This document shows, piece by piece, positions 17,376-25,446 of a stretch of 64,000 bases of DNA; the first letter of the stretch is position 1; every line of letters starts with the position of its first letter. The DNA lies in the NCBI RefSeq assembly GCF_004118375.1, contig NZ_SDHX01000001.1:620001-684000 (forward strand), given 5' to 3'. A model generated the notes under the pieces. That model saw nothing but the letters and a program-made list of their open reading frames with translations. It had not been told where the DNA came from and did no database searches. Position numbers and translations under genes: made by a program. The stretch comes from Oleiharenicola lentus. Its GTDB lineage: Bacteria > Verrucomicrobiota > Verrucomicrobiia > Opitutales > Opitutaceae.

Positions 17376-17478
17376 GAGGGCAGGCTAGGCGGGCCCCTGC
17401 CACGTCACAAGACAGATGACGGCACCCGCGAAATCTTTTTGTTTTCGCCACGCGACTAAACTGCTAGGCGTTCTGGCC

Positions 17479-18648
17479 ATGAGCGAAGAGAACACGCCCA
17501 AGCTCCGCCTGAAGCCCAAGCTGTCTGCCGATCCTGCGGCCGCTCAACCTGCTCCCGCGGCTCCCGCCCCGGAGCCAGTGCCCACGGCCCAGCCTGCCGC
17601 CGAGGAGCCCAAACTGGTGCGTCTGAAGCCGCGTCTGTCGCCGGCGCCCGAGCCTGCGGCCGCTCCGGCGGAACCCGCCGCGGCTCCGGCTGAACCGGTC
17701 CCGGAGGCCCCTGCCGAGCCTGTGCGCCTCAAGCCGCGCTTGTCCGCCGCGCCCATGGAGACAGCGACTCCGGCCCCTGCCCCCGAATCTCAACCCGCCG
17801 CCGAGCCGCCACCCTTGGTGGAGGCTCCTTCCGAGGCTGAGTCGGCCCCGAAAACTCCGGTTAAATTTGGACTCAAACCCAAGGCGGCGGCGACTCCGGC
17901 TCCTGCGCCCGCAACCGATGCCCCCCCGCCCGCGGCCGATGCCCCGCCGCCGGTGTTGAGCGCGCCGCCTCCGCCCAAGCCGGCGGAAGTCGCCGATCCG
18001 GCCAAAGCCGCGCCCGCGGCCTTTCCTCCCCCGACAAAATTTCCTCCCCCGCCCGGGCTCAAGAAAGCCGTGGCCGAGGCCAGTGTGCAGGCTGCCCGCC
18101 CGCAGGGCGCCCCGGCCAAACCGGGTTCCAAGAAGAAGCTGATCATGCTGGCCGGTGGGCTGGTTGCCCTGCTCGTGCTCGCGGGTGGTGGATTTTTTGC
18201 CTACCTCCAATTCACGGCTGAGCCGCCACCCCCGCCGCCCAAGCCGAAGCTGGCCGCCCAGCCGGTGACCCCGCAGGCCCAGGCCGTTGCGGCCGCCCAG
18301 AAGGCCGTGGAGCAGGCCGAGGCCGCCACGGTTGAGCCGGTGAAGGAAATTGTGGCGCCAGCACCAGCCACGCCCGCTCCGGCGGCCAACCCGCCGGAGG
18401 AAGCCAAGCCGGTCGAGCCGCCTCCGCCGCCCCCGCCCAGCGTGGCGTTCCGCGGCTGGGTGCAGAATCTCAAGATCGGTGGCGTGCGCGGAGGCGCGAA
18501 TCCCCGCATCTTCCTCGGCGGCACTTCCTACAAGCCCGGCGATCTCGTGAACCCGCAACTGGGCATCAGTTTTGAAGGCTACGACGACGCCACCCGCCTG
18601 CTGACCTTCAAGGACAAGACCGGAGCTGTCGTGCAGCACCGGCATTGA
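17479..18648 (+). CDS. Pro/Ala-rich single-pass membrane protein with repeated LRLKPRLS-like motif
   Basis: A 389-residue protein of unknown function. Residues 1-215 are low-complexity Pro/Ala/Glu with a recurring motif: KLRLKPKLSA (8-17), LVRLKPRLSP (46-55), PVRLKPRLSA (81-90) and a weaker VKFGLKPKAA (128-137). A basic KKK precedes one transmembrane helix (about 221-244), giving an N-in orientation. A second Pro-rich linker leads to a conserved-looking C-terminal domain (about 325-389: FRGWVQNLKIGGVRGGANPR ... GDLVNPQLGISFEGYD) that would face the periplasm. The motif spacing suggests cytoplasmic docking sites. The frame is open upstream, but the repeat region and ATG support 17479. Confidence 0.8.
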   Translation: MSEENTPKLRLKPKLSADPAAAQPAPAAPAPEPVPTAQPAAEEPKLVRLKPRLSPAPEPAAAPAEPAAAPAEPVPEAPAEPVRLKPRLSAAPMETATPAPAPESQPAAEPPPLVEAPSEAESAPKTPVKFGLKPKAAATPAPAPATDAPPPAADAPPPVLSAPPPPKPAEVADPAKAAPAAFPPPTKFPPPPGLKKAVAEASVQAARPQGAPAKPGSKKKLIMLAGGLVALLVLAGGGFFAYLQFTAEPPPPPPKPKLAAQPVTPQAQAVAAAQKAVEQAEAATVEPVKEIVAPAPATPAPAANPPEEAKPVEPPPPPPPSVAFRGWVQNLKIGGVRGGANPRIFLGGTSYKPGDLVNPQLGISFEGYDDATRLLTFKDKTGAVVQHRH

Positions 18649-18664
18649 GCCGCGCACCGTTTGC

Positions 18665-19342
18665 TCAGCCCGACAACACGCGGCGAATGCCCTGGAGCAG
18701 CGCCGGGTCGGTGGCGATGCCCAGCACGCCGTTCACCACAAACTGCACGCCGATGCTCATGATGAGGAAGCCCATGATTTTGGTCATGGCGTTGACCCCG
18801 ACCGGGCCGATGAATTTCACGAGCCCGCCCGACATGCGCAGCACGGCGTAGGTCAGGAGCGCCACGGTGATGATGCCGGCGATGATCGCCGCGTAGTCGA
18901 TCCAGCCCGTGGCGAGCGAAGTGAAGCCGAGCGTCACGGCGATGGAGCCGGGACCGCTCAGCATCGGCATGGCGAGAGGGGAGAAGGAGATGTCCACCTT
19001 GCGGCGCGCGGCCTCCCGTTGCTCGGCCTCGGTGGAGGCGTCGGCCCGCGGCGCGCGCAGCATGTCCATGCCGATGCGCGTGACGAGGATGCCGCCGGCG
19101 ATGCGCAGCCCGGGGATCGAGATGCCGAAAAAATTCATGATGAACGTGCCGCCGATCAGGAAACTCACGAGGATCGCCACCATGTAGAGACAGCCCTTGA
19201 GCGCCTGCTCGCGGCGGCGTTGCTCGCTGTCGCCCTCTGTGATGGCGAGAAAAGTCGGCCCGGCGGACAGCGGGTTGATGATCGGCAGCAGGCCGATCAG
19301 GGTGCCGAGGTAGATGCCCCAGAGGTGGAGGAGGTCCGACAT
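18665..19342 (-). CDS. MarC family integral membrane protein
   Basis: A 225-residue protein with six transmembrane segments. MarC hallmarks are visible: GLLPIINPLSAGPTFLAIT near the N-terminus, GGILVTRIGMDMLRA, SPLAMPMLSGPGSIAVTLGF, and a C-terminal MGFLIMSIGVQFVVNGV. MarC proteins sit in the inner membrane; their early link to antibiotic resistance was not upheld and their function is unsettled. The ATG at 19342 gives the canonical length. It converges with the Pro-rich membrane protein gene. Confidence 0.92.
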   Translation of the reverse strand: MSDLLHLWGIYLGTLIGLLPIINPLSAGPTFLAITEGDSEQRRREQALKGCLYMVAILVSFLIGGTFIMNFFGISIPGLRIAGGILVTRIGMDMLRAPRADASTEAEQREAARRKVDISFSPLAMPMLSGPGSIAVTLGFTSLATGWIDYAAIIAGIITVALLTYAVLRMSGGLVKFIGPVGVNAMTKIMGFLIMSIGVQFVVNGVLGIATDPALLQGIRRVLSG

Positions 19343-19444
19343 GGGATCAGGTTGCGGAGGCGGGCCGCGTTTGGCGAGCTTGGCGTATGACACGGAACCA
19401 AGGCCTGACTTTGGACGGCCCAAAACGCATCGCCGAAGCTGCGC

Positions 19445-19466
19445 GACCGGTCGGAGACCGGTCCTA
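19445..19466. repeat. GGTCGGAGACCGG-family palindrome at the dus stop codon
   Basis: GACCGGTCGGAGACCGGTCC is a palindrome (arms ACCGGTC/GACCGGT) followed by TACC. Read on the minus strand, the last bases of the dus coding sequence run TGG-TAG and then straight into GACCGGTCTCCGACCGG, so the TAG stop sits on the repeat edge. Confidence 0.75.
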
Positions 19467-20576
19467 CCATGTGTCCACCGGGCCCTTGGGCACGGGGATG
19501 GCGTCGCGGCGCATCACGGCCGGGTCGTCGTCATCGCGCATGAACGAGGCGACCATCGGGTCGGGCCGGTATTGCGGCTTCAGTTCGCCGCGCTCGTCGA
19601 GGAACTGGCTGCGCCACTGCTCATAGTGCGCGAGCAGGGCCTCGAACTCGGCGCGGGAGCTGAACTGCGTGACGCCCTTCTTGAACTCGCGCGCGGGACC
19701 GAAGCGTTTCGCATACCACGACGCAGGCTTGCGGAAGAGCCGGCAGCCGTGGTCCTCGCCGAAGACCTCGATCATCAGCTCGAGATGGCGGCGCATCACC
19801 TGGGCCCGCTCGGGATAACCGGCCTCCGGGCGCAGTTCGCCAGTCGCGAGATAGTGGCGGGTGTCGCGGAAAATCCACGGATTGTAGAACGCGCCGCGGC
19901 CGATGCTCACGCCGGCGCAGCCGGTCTCGTCGAACATCTTCTTCGCGGCCTCGGCCGTGGTGACGTCGCCGTTGCCGATGACGGGGATGGACTTCACGGC
20001 TTCGACGACCTGGCGGATGCCGGCGAGATTGACGGTTCCGCCGAAGCCTTGGGCGCGCGTGCGGCCGTGCACGAAGATCGCGGCCACGCCGACATCCTCG
20101 AGCACGCGCGCGAGGTCGGGGGCGGTCAGGTTGTTCTCATCCCAGCCGAGCCGCATCTTGGCGGTGACGGGAATTTTCACCGCCTCGACCATGCCGCGGA
20201 CCAGCGCGGCGGTCTTGTCGAGTTCGGTCATCATGGCCGAGCCGCCGCCGACGCTGACGACCTTCTTCACGGGGCAGCCCATGTTGATGTCCACGGCGGC
20301 GATGCCAAGTGACTCGACCAGCAGCGCGGCGTCGCGCATCTCCTCGGGCACGGAGCCGAAGAGCTGGACGGAGAGGATTTTCTCCGCCGGACAGGTTTTG
20401 ATCAGCTGGAGACCGCGCGGATTCTTTTCGAGGATCGAGCGCGCGTTGACGAGATCGGTGGTCGTCCAGTCCAGGCCGCCGATTTCGCGCACCACGAGCC
20501 GGAAGGGCAGGTTGGTGTAACCCGCCAGCGGCGAGAGGAACAGGTTGGAGGCGAACTCGTATGGGCCGATGCGCAT
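19464..20576 (-). CDS. tRNA-dihydrouridine synthase (DusB-like)
   Basis: A 370-residue flavoenzyme that reduces uridine to dihydrouridine in tRNA. Family marks: SPLAGYTNLPFRLVVREIGG near the N-terminus, VQLFGSVPEEM, AAVDINMGCPVKKVVSVGGG with the catalytic Cys, ILTAKMRLG-like VTAKMRLGWDENN, VHGRTRAQGF, VIGNGDVTT and GVSIGRGAFYNPWIF for FMN phosphate. The ATG at 20576 is chosen because the family's conserved start follows directly. It lies 11 bp after the aminotransferase gene on the same strand, so the two are probably co-transcribed. Its stop codon abuts a palindromic repeat. Confidence 0.94.
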   Translation of the reverse strand: MRIGPYEFASNLFLSPLAGYTNLPFRLVVREIGGLDWTTTDLVNARSILEKNPRGLQLIKTCPAEKILSVQLFGSVPEEMRDAALLVESLGIAAVDINMGCPVKKVVSVGGGSAMMTELDKTAALVRGMVEAVKIPVTAKMRLGWDENNLTAPDLARVLEDVGVAAIFVHGRTRAQGFGGTVNLAGIRQVVEAVKSIPVIGNGDVTTAEAAKKMFDETGCAGVSIGRGAFYNPWIFRDTRHYLATGELRPEAGYPERAQVMRRHLELMIEVFGEDHGCRLFRKPASWYAKRFGPAREFKKGVTQFSSRAEFEALLAHYEQWRSQFLDERGELKPQYRPDPMVASFMRDDDDPAVMRRDAIPVPKGPVDTW

Positions 20577-20587
20577 GCGGCGGGGGC

Positions 20588-21739
20588 TCAGCGCGCAGCG
20601 ACGGCGCGCTGGAGGCGATGGAGCGCCTCGGTGAGGGTGGCGCGGGTGCAGCCGAAGTTGAGGCGCACGAATTTGCCGGCGGGCGCCCCGTATTGGGCGC
20701 CGTCGGCGAAGCCGAGGCCATGTTGCTCGAAAAAATAGCCCGCGTCCTTCAGGCCGAGCGCGGACACGTCGAGCCAGGCGAGGTAGGTGGCCTCGCAGGG
20801 CGTCATGGTGATCATCGGCAGGTGTTCGCGGAGGAACGAGGAGATGAGGTCGCGATTGCCGCGCAGGTAGGCGAGCAGGGCCTGGCGCCACGGCTCGCCC
20901 TCGCGGAAGGCGGCTTCGCAGGCGGCGTAGGAGAGCGGGTTCATCTCCGGCACGATGCCGGCGCCGGCGCGGACGAATTGCGTGCGGAGCTTCGCGTCGG
21001 GGATGACGGCGAACGAGCAGCCGAGGCCGGCGATGTTATAGGTCTTGCTCGGGGCCATCAGGGTGATGGAGCGCGCGGCGAGTTCCGTGGAGAGCGAGGC
21101 CGTCGGGATATGCGGCAGATGGTCGAGGATGAGGTCGCAGTGGATCTCGTCGGACACGAGCACGAGGTTGTGCCGGGTGCAGAAGGCCGCGACCTGTTCC
21201 AGTTCCGCGCGGGTGAAGACGCGGCTCACGGGATTGTGCGGGCTGCAGAGGAAGAGGATTTTCGTGCGGGGCGTGACGGCGCGTTCCATGGCCGCCCAGT
21301 CGAACACATACCGACCGTCGGCGCCCGGGACCAGGGGCACGCCGATGGTTTGGCGGGCCTGATTGGTCGGCGCGCTGATGAAGGGCGGATAAATCGGGGT
21401 GGCGGTGAGGATGGCGTCGCCGGGTTCGCCCACGGCGCGGGCGGCGAGGTTGAGGCCGGTGACCAGGCCGGGGAGCCACACGATCCAGTTGGGTTCGATC
21501 TTCCAGCCGTATTGCCGGGCAAGGTATTCCACCGTGGCCTCGACCAGCGAGGGCAGGGGGCCGGCGTAGCCGAACACGCCGTGATCCGCGCGGCGGTGGA
21601 GGGCGGCGACCACGGCCGGCGGGGCCGCGAAGTCGGTGTCGGCGATCCACAACGGAATGATGTCGCGGCCGGCGTATTTGCGCCACTTGCGGCTGTCGCT
21701 CTGGGCGCGGTCAATTTCCTGGTCGAAGTCGAAATGCAT
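20588..21739 (-). CDS. PatB/MalY family PLP-dependent aminotransferase (C-S lyase-like)
   Basis: A 383-residue fold-type I PLP enzyme. Visible landmarks are IPLWIADTDFAAPPAVVAAL, GVFGYAGPLPSL, FLCSPHNPVSRVFTRAELEQ, LVSDEIHCDLI and the PLP lysine in MAPSKTYNIAGLGCSF, plus the carboxylate-binding Arg in FVRLNFGCTR. The PatB/MalY group includes cystathionine beta-lyases, so a role in sulfur amino acid metabolism is likely but not proven. The ATG at 21739 (MHFDFDQEIDRAQSDSRKW) fits the family start. It is first of a two-gene unit with dus and is divergent from the Hsp20 pair. Confidence 0.92.
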   Translation of the reverse strand: MHFDFDQEIDRAQSDSRKWRKYAGRDIIPLWIADTDFAAPPAVVAALHRRADHGVFGYAGPLPSLVEATVEYLARQYGWKIEPNWIVWLPGLVTGLNLAARAVGEPGDAILTATPIYPPFISAPTNQARQTIGVPLVPGADGRYVFDWAAMERAVTPRTKILFLCSPHNPVSRVFTRAELEQVAAFCTRHNLVLVSDEIHCDLILDHLPHIPTASLSTELAARSITLMAPSKTYNIAGLGCSFAVIPDAKLRTQFVRAGAGIVPEMNPLSYAACEAAFREGEPWRQALLAYLRGNRDLISSFLREHLPMITMTPCEATYLAWLDVSALGLKDAGYFFEQHGLGFADGAQYGAPAGKFVRLNFGCTRATLTEALHRLQRAVAAR

Positions 21740-21972
21740 GTCGGAAAGCGGGATTGAAACCGCGAGCCCCGCGGGAGCCACGGAAAAACGTTCTCTGGGA
21801 CGGACTTTCCCGGTCCGTGAGTCACACAGCGGGGCGAAATTTCCCACCTGTTTTGTGTGGCTCTGATGCAAGTCCCGACTTTTTCGACGGTTGCGTCATC
21901 CGGAGTGAGCGGCACGCGGGGTGCACCTTGGTGCCAACCCGTATAACCCACAACCACAGGAGACATCCTACC

Positions 21973-22410
21973 ATGAACCGCATCATCCGTTACACCTATC
22001 CCCGCACGGCCAGCCTGATTCCCGCGCTGGCCAACCGCAGCCCTTGGGCCGCCCTGGAGTCCGAGATGGACCGCCTGTTTGAGTCCACCTTGGGCGACTT
22101 CGCCGCGCCGGCGCTCGCGCCCCGCTTCCCCGTGGATCTCTACGAGGACAAGGACAACACCTACGTCCGCGCCGAACTCCCGGGTGTAAACCGGGACGAC
22201 ATTAACGTCGAAATGGTTGACGGTTTCCTGACCATCAACGCCACCCGCAAGCACAAGGATGAGACCTTCACGCTGAATCGCTCTGTCTCGATCCCCGAGG
22301 CCGTGCAGGCCGACAAAGTCGGCGCGAGCTACGAAAATGGGGTGCTGACCGTCACCCTGCCCAAGCAGGAGCAGGCCAAGCCGCGCAAAATCAACATCTC
22401 GGTCAACTGA
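21973..22410 (+). CDS. Hsp20/alpha-crystallin small heat-shock protein
   Basis: A 145-residue chaperone. The alpha-crystallin domain is clear: PVDLYEDKDNTYVRAELPGV, DDINVEMVDGFLTINATRK, and the C-terminal ENGVLTVTLPKQ before KPRKINI, which contains the I-x-I-type anchor. It holds unfolding proteins in the cytoplasm without ATP. A good ribosome binding site (AGGAGAC) precedes the ATG by 9 bases. The next gene encodes a second Hsp20, so the two probably form hetero-oligomers. No CIRCE-type inverted repeat is visible upstream. Confidence 0.95.
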   Translation: MNRIIRYTYPRTASLIPALANRSPWAALESEMDRLFESTLGDFAAPALAPRFPVDLYEDKDNTYVRAELPGVNRDDINVEMVDGFLTINATRKHKDETFTLNRSVSIPEAVQADKVGASYENGVLTVTLPKQEQAKPRKINISVN

Positions 22411-22458
22411 GTCCGCATCCCCGCTTCATCAATCCCATCAATCAAAGGAGACACCACC

Positions 22459-22875
22459 ATGAGCATTCTCAATCAGATCGTTCCGCGCCTCAGCCGTTCG
22501 CTGACCCGTCGTGAAAACGGCGAGGCCCAGTCCGCCAACGCCGAACCGGAGTTCACCCTCAAGCCCGCCTACGAAGTCACTGAGAGCAAGGAAGCTTGGG
22601 GACTTACCGCCCACCTGCCCGGTGTGAACAAGGAAGGCCTCGAACTCACTGCCGAGGAGGGGCGCGTGATCGTGCGCGGACGCCGTGCCTGGCAGAAGCC
22701 CGAGGGCTGGACCGCCGTCTATCGCGAGTCGGTCGATGCGCCCTACGAACTCGTGTTGGAGCACGACAACACCGTGGACGCCGACAAGATTCATGCGGAG
22801 CTGAAGGACGGCGTGCTGCGGGTTTCGCTGCCCAAGGCCGAGGCGCTCAAGCCCCGTAAGATCGCTGTGAATTAA
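22459..22875 (+). CDS. Hsp20/alpha-crystallin small heat-shock protein, second copy
   Basis: A 138-residue diverged paralogue of the preceding gene, 48 bp downstream. It keeps the fold (KPAYEVTESKEAWGLTAHLP, GRVIVRGRRAWQK, LKDGVLRVSLPKAEALKPRK). The ribosome binding site AAAGGAGACACCACC before ATG matches that of the first copy. Tandem class A / class B Hsp20 pairs of this kind are found in several bacteria. Hairpins at 22888 and a strong terminator at 23000 end the unit. Confidence 0.94.
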   Translation: MSILNQIVPRLSRSLTRRENGEAQSANAEPEFTLKPAYEVTESKEAWGLTAHLPGVNKEGLELTAEEGRVIVRGRRAWQKPEGWTAVYRESVDAPYELVLEHDNTVDADKIHAELKDGVLRVSLPKAEALKPRKIAVN

Positions 22876-22887
22876 GCCCGATTCCAG

Positions 22888-22909
22888 CCGGACCAAAACC
22901 TTGGTCCGG
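22888..22909 (+). terminator. Perfect 9-bp hairpin after the Hsp20 pair
   Basis: CCGGACCAA-AACC-TTGGTCCGG starts 12 bases after the hsp20 stop codon. It lacks a T-tract, so it may be an mRNA-stabilising 3' hairpin or a first attenuating stem ahead of the strong terminator at 23000. Confidence 0.5.
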
Positions 22910-22999
22910 TTCGGCATGGAATAAGCTTTCTACTGGGCAATCAGTCCGGCGACTTAGGGGTAGGTCGCCGGGTGACCTGCCCGCCACAAGCGGGCAACT

Positions 23000-23040
23000 C
23001 CGCCGGGAGCCTGACTACAGGCCCCGGCGGTTTCTTTTTT
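23000..23040 (+). terminator. Strong rho-independent terminator
   Basis: CCGCCGGGAGCCTG (23000-23013) pairs with CAGGCCCCGGCGG (23018-23030) around an ACTA loop, followed by TTTCTTTTTT. It ends the hsp20 transcript and separates it from the convergent terC-like gene, whose stop is at 23044. Confidence 0.88.
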
Positions 23041-23043
23041 GTC

Positions 23044-24015
23044 CTACGGGGACTTCGGGACCTTTACCGGGATCAGCACCGAGGCGAGGATCGAGGCGGC
23101 GAGCACCGTCGCGATGAAGGACAGCGACCAGCCGATGGGCACGTGGAAGCTGAAGTAGGTGGCGAGCATCTTGCAGCCCACAAAGACCAGGATGACCGAG
23201 AGGCCAATATTGATGAACCGGAAGAGCTTCATCACGCCCGACACCGCGAAGTAGAGCGAGCGCAAGCCGAGGATCGCAAAGATGTTCGAGGTGAAAATGA
23301 TGAATTCGTTGCGGGTGATCGCGATCACGGCCGGGATTGAGTCGAGGGCGAACATCACGTCGGTCGTCTCCACGATCAGGAGCACGAGAAACATGGGGGT
23401 CGCGTGGAGCTTGCCGCCGACGCGGGTGAAGAAGTTGCCGCCATCGAACTGGTTGGTGACCGGCATGACCTTGCGCGCGAGCTTCACGGCCGGGTTTTTC
23501 TCGGGGTCGAAGCCATCCTCCTTCTTCGGCTGGGCCAGCTTGATGCCGGTGTAGATGAGGAACGCGCCGAAGACGTAGATGATCCAGTGGAACTTGTTGA
23601 TCAGCGACACGCCCGCGAAGATGAAGATCGCGCGCATGACCACCGCGCCGATGATGCCCCAGAACAGCACGCGATGCTGGTAGCGAGGCTCCACCCGGAA
23701 ATACTGGAAGATGACGATGAAAACGAAGACGTTGTCCACGCTCAGGCAGAGCTCGATCAGGTAGCCGGTGAAAAACTCCAGCGCGGGTTTGCTGGCCTCC
23801 GTGGCCGGCATCTTGAGCGCGACGAGAAGATTGAACGCCATGGCGAGGGCGAACCACACGCCGCACCACGTGAGGGCCTCCTTCAGCGAGACCTCATGGG
23901 CCTTGCGGTTGAACACGCCCAGGTCGAGCGCGAGCATGGCGGTGATGAAAACGAGGAACCCGGCCCAGGCCCACCAGGGCATGGCACTGAACATGGCGGC
24001 AAGCGGAAGGGACAT
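23044..24015 (-). CDS. TerC family integral membrane protein
   Basis: A 323-residue protein with about nine transmembrane helices. TerC marks are FLVFITAMLALDLGVFNRKA near the start, ELCLSVDNVFVFIVIFQYF, VVMRAIFIFAGVSLIN, and ETTDVMFALDSIPAVIAITR with acidic residues inside the membrane. TerC/Alx proteins are linked to tellurite resistance and manganese export in other bacteria. The first ATG giving a typical N-terminus is at 24015; 23994 is a possible alternative. It is divergent from the MscS gene 137 bp away. Confidence 0.92.
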   Translation of the reverse strand: MSLPLAAMFSAMPWWAWAGFLVFITAMLALDLGVFNRKAHEVSLKEALTWCGVWFALAMAFNLLVALKMPATEASKPALEFFTGYLIELCLSVDNVFVFIVIFQYFRVEPRYQHRVLFWGIIGAVVMRAIFIFAGVSLINKFHWIIYVFGAFLIYTGIKLAQPKKEDGFDPEKNPAVKLARKVMPVTNQFDGGNFFTRVGGKLHATPMFLVLLIVETTDVMFALDSIPAVIAITRNEFIIFTSNIFAILGLRSLYFAVSGVMKLFRFINIGLSVILVFVGCKMLATYFSFHVPIGWSLSFIATVLAASILASVLIPVKVPKSP

Positions 24016-24151
24016 GAGGGGGCGGAGTGTGGGCGGTTCCTCGTGTCCGGTGCAAGCGGGGAGTAGGGGGCTGCGTGCGTCCGGGGGCAGCCTTCCCCGG
24101 ACGTCGAAACCTTTGACAAGCCCGGGTCGGACGGTTGATTGCCCAGTCCGC

Positions 24152-25402
24152 ATGAAAGTCCTCCGTCTTCTCCTGCTCTTCGTTGCCCTGCTGGCCGCCG
24201 GGTTCGCGCAAGAATCCGCCGCCGACAAGCCGGCCGCCGGCCCGGAAGTCACCACCCAGGCCGCCGCTGCGGTTGCCGTTGGCCAGGCCGAGCCGCATGT
24301 GCCGGATTTTCTCGAGCATCTCGTGGATGAGATCCTCGGCATTTTTGACATCCGCAGCAGCGGCAACACCTGGACGCACTACGCCATCGCGCTGCTGATC
24401 ACGCTGATTGCCTATGTGCTGCGCAAGGTCGTCACGACCTTCATCTTCGGTTTCTTCCGGAAGCTCGCCGCCCGCACCGAGACGACGCTTGACGACAAGC
24501 TCTTCCCGGCGCTCGAAGGGCCGGTGAAGGCCGCCATCGTCGTGGTGGGCACGGTGGCTTCGATCAAGGTGCTCAAGTTTTCCGCCACGGCCGACCAAAC
24601 GCTCGGCTACGCCTACACCGCCGCCTTTTCGCTGGTGATTTTCTGGGGGGTCCTGCGCGCCTTCAACACGGTGCTCGACCACCTGGCCGAGATCGCGGCC
24701 CACAAGCACCTGGGGGTCGCGCCGTTCATGCCTTGGATCAAGAAGACGCTCTTCGCCATTGTCTTCGTGTTCGGCGTGCTGCTGATCGCGCAGAGCCTGG
24801 GGGCCGACGTGAAGGCCGCCCTCGGCGCCCTCGGCATCGGCGGCCTGGCCTTCGCCCTCGCGGCGCAGGACACCATCGCCAACATCTTTGGGTCGGTGGT
24901 CGTCGCCATCGACCAGCCTTTCAAGATCGGCGAAACCATCCGCGTGGCCGGCAATGTGGGCCTGGTGGAGGACATCGGCCTGCGTTCGACCAAGCTCCGG
25001 CTGGTGGACAAGTCGCTGATGGTGATTCCCAACAAGACGGTCGCCGCCGAGGCCATCACCAACCTGTCGCGCTTCACCTCGCGCCGCGTCGAGCAGGTCT
25101 TCGGGCTGACCTACAATTCAAAGCCCGACCAGCTCGAGGCGGTCGTGCAGGAGATCCGCGCCCTCATCGAGTCGCAGCCCGAGGTCAACGTGCCGGATAC
25201 ACATGTTTACTTCCGCGACTTCAACGCCTCGTCGCTGGATCTCTGGGTGGTCTATGTCGTGAAGGATCCGGACTTCGCCAAACACATGGCGCTGCGGCAG
25301 CGGCTCAATCTCGCCATCATGCGCGCGATCGAGGCCCGCGGGCTGGCGTTCGCCTTCCCCACGCAGACGCTGCATGTGGCGTCTGCGCCGGAGAAGAAGT
25401 AA
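24152..25402 (+). CDS. MscS family mechanosensitive ion channel
   Basis: A 416-residue channel protein. A signal peptide (MKVLRLLLLFVALLAAGFAQ) and a short periplasmic stretch precede four hydrophobic helices. The pore helix and beta domain are diagnostic: LGALGIGGLAFALAAQDTIA, then NIFGSVVVAIDQPFKIGETI, VEDIGLRSTKLRL and MVIPNKTVAAEAITNLSR. It opens under membrane tension to release solutes on osmotic down-shock. The length is somewhat above the E. coli MscS because of the extra N-terminal part. Start 24152 is set by the signal peptide. Confidence 0.93.
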   Translation: MKVLRLLLLFVALLAAGFAQESAADKPAAGPEVTTQAAAAVAVGQAEPHVPDFLEHLVDEILGIFDIRSSGNTWTHYAIALLITLIAYVLRKVVTTFIFGFFRKLAARTETTLDDKLFPALEGPVKAAIVVVGTVASIKVLKFSATADQTLGYAYTAAFSLVIFWGVLRAFNTVLDHLAEIAAHKHLGVAPFMPWIKKTLFAIVFVFGVLLIAQSLGADVKAALGALGIGGLAFALAAQDTIANIFGSVVVAIDQPFKIGETIRVAGNVGLVEDIGLRSTKLRLVDKSLMVIPNKTVAAEAITNLSRFTSRRVEQVFGLTYNSKPDQLEAVVQEIRALIESQPEVNVPDTHVYFRDFNASSLDLWVVYVVKDPDFAKHMALRQRLNLAIMRAIEARGLAFAFPTQTLHVASAPEKK

Positions 25403-25446
25403 CCGGCTGGTTGTCGGGCGGGGTTCGGAGGCCTCGCCCTCTAGCC

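Noticed and set aside
21740-21972. CIRCE element or ROSE-type thermosensor upstream of the Hsp20 pair
   Set aside because: No CIRCE inverted repeat is visible, and I could not draw a convincing hairpin masking the AGGAG site.
25403-25446. Bidirectional terminator between mscS and the ABC permease
   Set aside because: The GGCGGGG...CCTCGCC pairing is imperfect and has no T-tract on either side.
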